A stretch of DNA of 9,847 nucleotides from Zoogloeaceae bacterium (GTDB lineage Bacteria > Pseudomonadota > Gammaproteobacteria > Burkholderiales > Rhodocyclaceae): contig JAITDH010000118.1 in the NCBI GenBank assembly GCA_031282665.1, positions 1 to 9,847 of the forward strand, written 5' to 3'. The position numbers and the translations under genes are program-made. Numbering within the stretch: the first letter of the stretch is position 1; the number at the start of each line of letters is the position of its first letter. Positions 7,927 through 9,847 of the stretch are shown here, one piece after another. The notes under the pieces were generated by a model that made no database searches, was not told where the DNA came from, and saw only the letters and a program-made list of their open reading frames with translations.

Positions 7927-8009
7927 TGACTACGGACTACAAAGCGCGCAAAGCGCGCGCTCTGTCCTCTGATTCCTGATTCCTGTCTCCTGATTCCTGA
8001 TCCCTGATA
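7927..8009. repeat. Short tandem repeat spacer ending at the trkH start codon
   Basis: Nearly the whole gap between the WG gene and trkH is tandem repeat. Two 7-mers come first (TGACTAC 7927-7933, GGACTAC 7934-7940). Two copies of the 9-mer AAAGCGCGC follow (7941-7958) and can pair as a GCGCGC-AAA-GCGCGC hairpin. Then come GCTC and six in-register 7-mers at 7963-8004: TGTCCTC, TGATTCC, TGATTCC, TGTCTCC, TGATTCC, TGATCCC. TGATA completes the run up to the ATG at 8010. The hairpin is not followed by a T-run, so it is not a classical terminator. The array resembles the heptameric short tandemly repeated repetitive sequences described in cyanobacteria and seen in other bacteria. Confidence 0.85.
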
Positions 8010-9464
8010 ATGGAACGCTTCTTCCCCGTCATCCGCGCCCTCGGCATGTTGCTGGCGCTTTTCTCCCTCACCCTGCTCGTGCCGCTGGTCACCGCGCATT
8101 TCATCAACGACGGCGCGGAAACCGCCTACGATCTCGCCTTTTTCGTCACCCTCGGCAGCGGCGTCGCGCTCTGGGCGATCACCCGCCGGCACAAGCGCGA
8201 ACTCAATGTGCGCGACGGCTTCCTGCTCGTCGTCCTCGCCTGGTCGGCCCTGCCCCTGTTCGCCAGTATCCCCTTCTACACCCAGCTCGACATCGGTTTC
8301 GCGCGCGCCTATTTCGAAGCCGTCTCCGGCCTGACCGCCACCGGCGCATCTGCCCTTCCCGACCTCGACGACCTGCCGCTTTCCATCCATCTCTGGCGTT
8401 CCCTCATCATCTGGCTGGGCGGCATGGGGCTGATCGTGCTCGCCGTCGCCATCCTCCCCATGCTCGGCATCGGGGGACGGCAGATGTTCAAGGCGGAAAT
8501 CCCCAGCCCGATGAAGGACACCAAGCTCACCCCGCGCATCGCGCAGACCGCCAAGGGCCTCTGGCTGGTCTACGTCGGCATCACCACCGCCTGCGGCCTC
8601 GCCTATCACTGGGCGGGCATGAGCGCCTTCGACGCGCTCTGCCACGCCTTTTCCACCGTTTCCCTCGGCGGCTTTTCCACGCACGGCGCGAATTTCGCCT
8701 ATTGGAACTCGCCGCTGATCGAGGGCATCGCCATCTTCTTCATGCTGGTCGCCGGGATGAACTTTTCCACCCACTACATCGCCATCGCCGGGCGCGATCC
8801 GCGCACCTACCTGCGCGACCCGGAAATCCTCTGGTTCCTCGCCGTCATCCTGTCGAGCGTCCTCCTCGTCACCTTCTACCTCTGGGGCTTCCATTCCTAC
8901 GACAGCAGCACGACCACCCTGCGCTATGTCGCCTTCAATCTCGTCTCCATCGCCACCACCGCCGGTTTTTCCACCACCGACTACAGCCTCTGGCCCTTTT
9001 TCGCGCCCCTGTGGATGCTCTTTCTCTGCAGCTTCGTTTCCTGCTCCGGCTCCACCGGCGGCGGCATCAAGATGATGCGCGCCATGCTGCTCTACAAACA
9101 GCTCTACCGCGAACTGCTCCGCGCCATGCATCCCGCCGCCGTGCACCCGGTCAAGCTCGGCGGCCGCTCGGTTTCCCCCAACATGCTCTTCGCCGTGCTG
9201 GCGTTCAGCTTCATCTACATGGTCAGCCTGGTGACGCTGACCCTGGTGCTGAGTTTCTCCGGCCTCGAAATCGTCACCGCCTTTTCCGCCGCCGTCGCCT
9301 CCCTCAACAACACCGGCCCCGGCCTGTCCCAGGTCGGCCCCGCCGGCAGCTACGCGAACCTCGACCCCTTGCAGACCTGGGTATGCACCTTCGCCATGCT
9401 CCTCGGCCGCCTGGAAATCTTCACCCTCCTCGTCGTCCTGACCCCCGCCTTCTGGAAGAAATGA
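8010..9464 (+). CDS. trkH: Trk potassium transporter membrane subunit TrkH
   Basis: TrkH is the inner-membrane potassium channel subunit gated by TrkA. The 484 residues match the ~483 aa E. coli protein end to end. The four pore loops of the TrkH/KtrB superfamily are visible: LTATGAS (108-114), TVSLGGFST (216-224), ATTAGFST (315-322) and LNNTGPG (432-438). The intramembrane gate loop SCSGSTGGGIK lies at 344-354. About ten hydrophobic segments surround these, beginning with GMLLALFSLTLLVPLV (12-27). The start at 8010 is supported by alignment to the expected N-terminus (ERFFPVIRALGMLLALFS), but no Shine-Dalgarno sequence is visible because a pyrimidine-rich heptamer array fills the upstream region. 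All pore glycines are present, so the protein should be functional. Expression may depend on read-through from the WG gene or on an unrecognised promoter. Confidence 0.95.
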   Translation: MERFFPVIRALGMLLALFSLTLLVPLVTAHFINDGAETAYDLAFFVTLGSGVALWAITRRHKRELNVRDGFLLVVLAWSALPLFASIPFYTQLDIGFARAYFEAVSGLTATGASALPDLDDLPLSIHLWRSLIIWLGGMGLIVLAVAILPMLGIGGRQMFKAEIPSPMKDTKLTPRIAQTAKGLWLVYVGITTACGLAYHWAGMSAFDALCHAFSTVSLGGFSTHGANFAYWNSPLIEGIAIFFMLVAGMNFSTHYIAIAGRDPRTYLRDPEILWFLAVILSSVLLVTFYLWGFHSYDSSTTTLRYVAFNLVSIATTAGFSTTDYSLWPFFAPLWMLFLCSFVSCSGSTGGGIKMMRAMLLYKQLYRELLRAMHPAAVHPVKLGGRSVSPNMLFAVLAFSFIYMVSLVTLTLVLSFSGLEIVTAFSAAVASLNNTGPGLSQVGPAGSYANLDPLQTWVCTFAMLLGRLEIFTLLVVLTPAFWKK

Positions 9465-9466
9465 GG

Positions 9467-9494
9467 GGGGTCAGGAGACAGGGATCAGGGATCG
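9467..9494. repeat. Inverted heptamer array just after trkH
   Basis: Four 7-mers, GGGGTCA, GGAGACA, GGGATCA and GGGATCG, begin 2 nt after the trkH stop. Their reverse complements (CGATCCC, TGATCCC, TGTCTCC, TGACCCC) belong to the same family as the array before trkH. Against 7970-7997 they match at 23 of 28 positions, and all five differences are C/T. In a transcript every one of the 28 positions could pair, with five as G-U. Confidence 0.85.
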
Positions 9495-9517
9495 GATGAA
9501 AACCGCGTCGAACCATT

Positions 9518-9690
9518 CGTCATTGCGAAGGCCGCAGGTTCGTGGCAATCCAGATGGCCTGGAGGGGCGAGGCATGCCTCGCCCCCTGCCTTGCCGCTCC
9601 AGACACTGATCCACTGCCTGGATTGCCACTTGTGCCGTGCCTCGTCATTGCAGGCGCGAAGCGACGCTTGCGCGTGGAATCTGGATCATT
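9518..9690. repeat. Dispersed-repeat-like (MITE/REP-like) palindromic region
   Basis: This stretch has no credible gene and a repeat-element character. CGTCATTGCGAAG (9518-9530) and CGTCATTGC (9643-9651) are direct copies of a motif that, from memory, opens a common interspersed repeat in many bacterial genomes. GTGGCAATCCAG (9542-9553) and CTGGATTGCCAC (9618-9629) form a perfect 12-bp inverted repeat. After the second copy, CGCGAAGC/GCTTGCGCG (9655-9674) forms another hairpin with a one-base bulge. The right part looks like a second, partly decayed copy (GTGGAATCTGGAT). No transposase is present, so if mobile it would be non-autonomous. Confidence 0.65.
9564..9585. repeat. Perfect 22-bp palindrome
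   Basis: GGGGCGAGGCA at 9564-9574 is followed directly by its reverse complement TGCCTCGCCCC at 9575-9585. It lies inside the 12-bp inverted repeat of the surrounding element. No T-run follows, so it is not an intrinsic terminator by the usual rule, although it could slow transcription after trkH or protect mRNA ends. Confidence 0.85.
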
Positions 9691-9727
9691 GTACGATCGA
9701 CGTGCCGGGGGATCGCTCATTATTCAT

Positions 9728-9732
9728 GGAGG
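9728..9732 (+). promoter_or_regulatory. Ribosome binding site of the last gene
   Basis: GGAGG lies 6 nt before the ATG at 9739. This ideal site is the main reason for calling a gene whose coding part is cut off after 36 codons. Confidence 0.7.
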
Positions 9733-9738
9733 TTGCCA

Positions 9739-9847
9739 ATGCTTCGCTTTTTTCTTTTCATGGTTGGTGTGATGGCGGTCGGCACAAGTACGGCTGGAGA
9801 GGTTTCGCTGTGCGCCGACACGGTGCCGATCCAGATCATTGATTCAG
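9739..9847 (+). CDS. Start of a secreted or periplasmic protein, 3' truncated
   Basis: Thirty-six codons are open to the right edge. The N-terminus has one Arg (MLRFF) followed by a hydrophobic core (LFMVGVMAVG, residues 6-15) and small residues at TSTA/GEV, which fits a Sec signal peptide cleaved near residue 19. The start of the mature part, GEVSLCADTVPIQIIDS, is too short for family assignment. The cysteine in SLCAD is not in a lipobox position. The gene has a strong ribosome binding site at 9728-9732 and follows a 274-nt repeat-rich gap, so it belongs to a different transcription unit from trkH. Confidence 0.6.
   Translation, partial: MLRFFLFMVGVMAVGTSTAGEVSLCADTVPIQIIDS

Noticed and set aside
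7927..8009. Repeat spacer as a CRISPR array
   Set aside because: Units are 7-9 bp in direct contact with no unique spacers, and no cas genes are present.
6648..9146. Long minus-strand open frame (832 codons) opposite the WG gene and most of trkH
   Set aside because: Its periodic segment simply mirrors the WG repeats, and it runs through the heptamer array and trkH. It is a shadow of the sense genes.
9520..9720. Small minus-strand open frame of 66 codons
   Set aside because: It lies wholly in the palindromic repeat region and has no protein features beyond the translated repeat.

Overview
The window is GC-rich chromosomal DNA whose genes all read on the + strand. It looks betaproteobacterial: a truncated rsmB, a DUF4390 protein, ntrY, ntrX, trkA and, after an interruption, trkH. 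From memory, the rsmB-DUF4390-ntrY-ntrX-trkA order is a familiar betaproteobacterial arrangement (for example Neisseriales and Rhodocyclales). The sequence alone does not give a genus.

Positions 1-6651 are a tightly packed run. rsmB is cut by the left edge. The DUF4390 start lies inside the end of rsmB, DUF4390 and ntrY share an ATGA, ntrX starts inside the end of ntrY, and trkA follows ntrX by 11 nt. This looks like one transcript. It would encode an rRNA methyltransferase, a secreted protein of unknown role, a membrane sensor kinase with its response regulator, and the cytoplasmic subunit of the Trk potassium transporter. The NtrX central domain is a shrunken AAA+ remnant with no Walker A lysine and no GAFTGA loop, so it is unlikely to work as a classical sigma-54 activator.

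Positions 6652-8009 break this pattern. A gene for a 403-residue WG-repeat protein, with visibly lower GC and near-identical internal DNA repeats, sits between trkA and trkH. After it comes a spacer built almost entirely of short tandem repeats: 7-mers, two 9-mers, then six 7-mers running up to the trkH start codon. A related 7-mer array in inverted orientation begins 2 nt after the trkH stop. trkH (8010-9464) is therefore bracketed by inverted heptamer arrays and has no visible Shine-Dalgarno sequence. TrkH should be the membrane partner of TrkA.

Positions 9465-9738 hold no gene. They carry the right-hand heptamer array and a patch of dispersed-repeat-like DNA: a perfect 22-bp palindrome, a 12-bp inverted repeat and two copies of CGTCATTGC. 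At 9739 a new gene begins with a strong ribosome binding site and a signal peptide. It runs off the right edge and its function cannot be told.

The part most worth a second look is 6652-9500: a WG-repeat gene plus paired inverted heptamer arrays inserted in, and wrapped around, an otherwise conserved potassium-transport locus.
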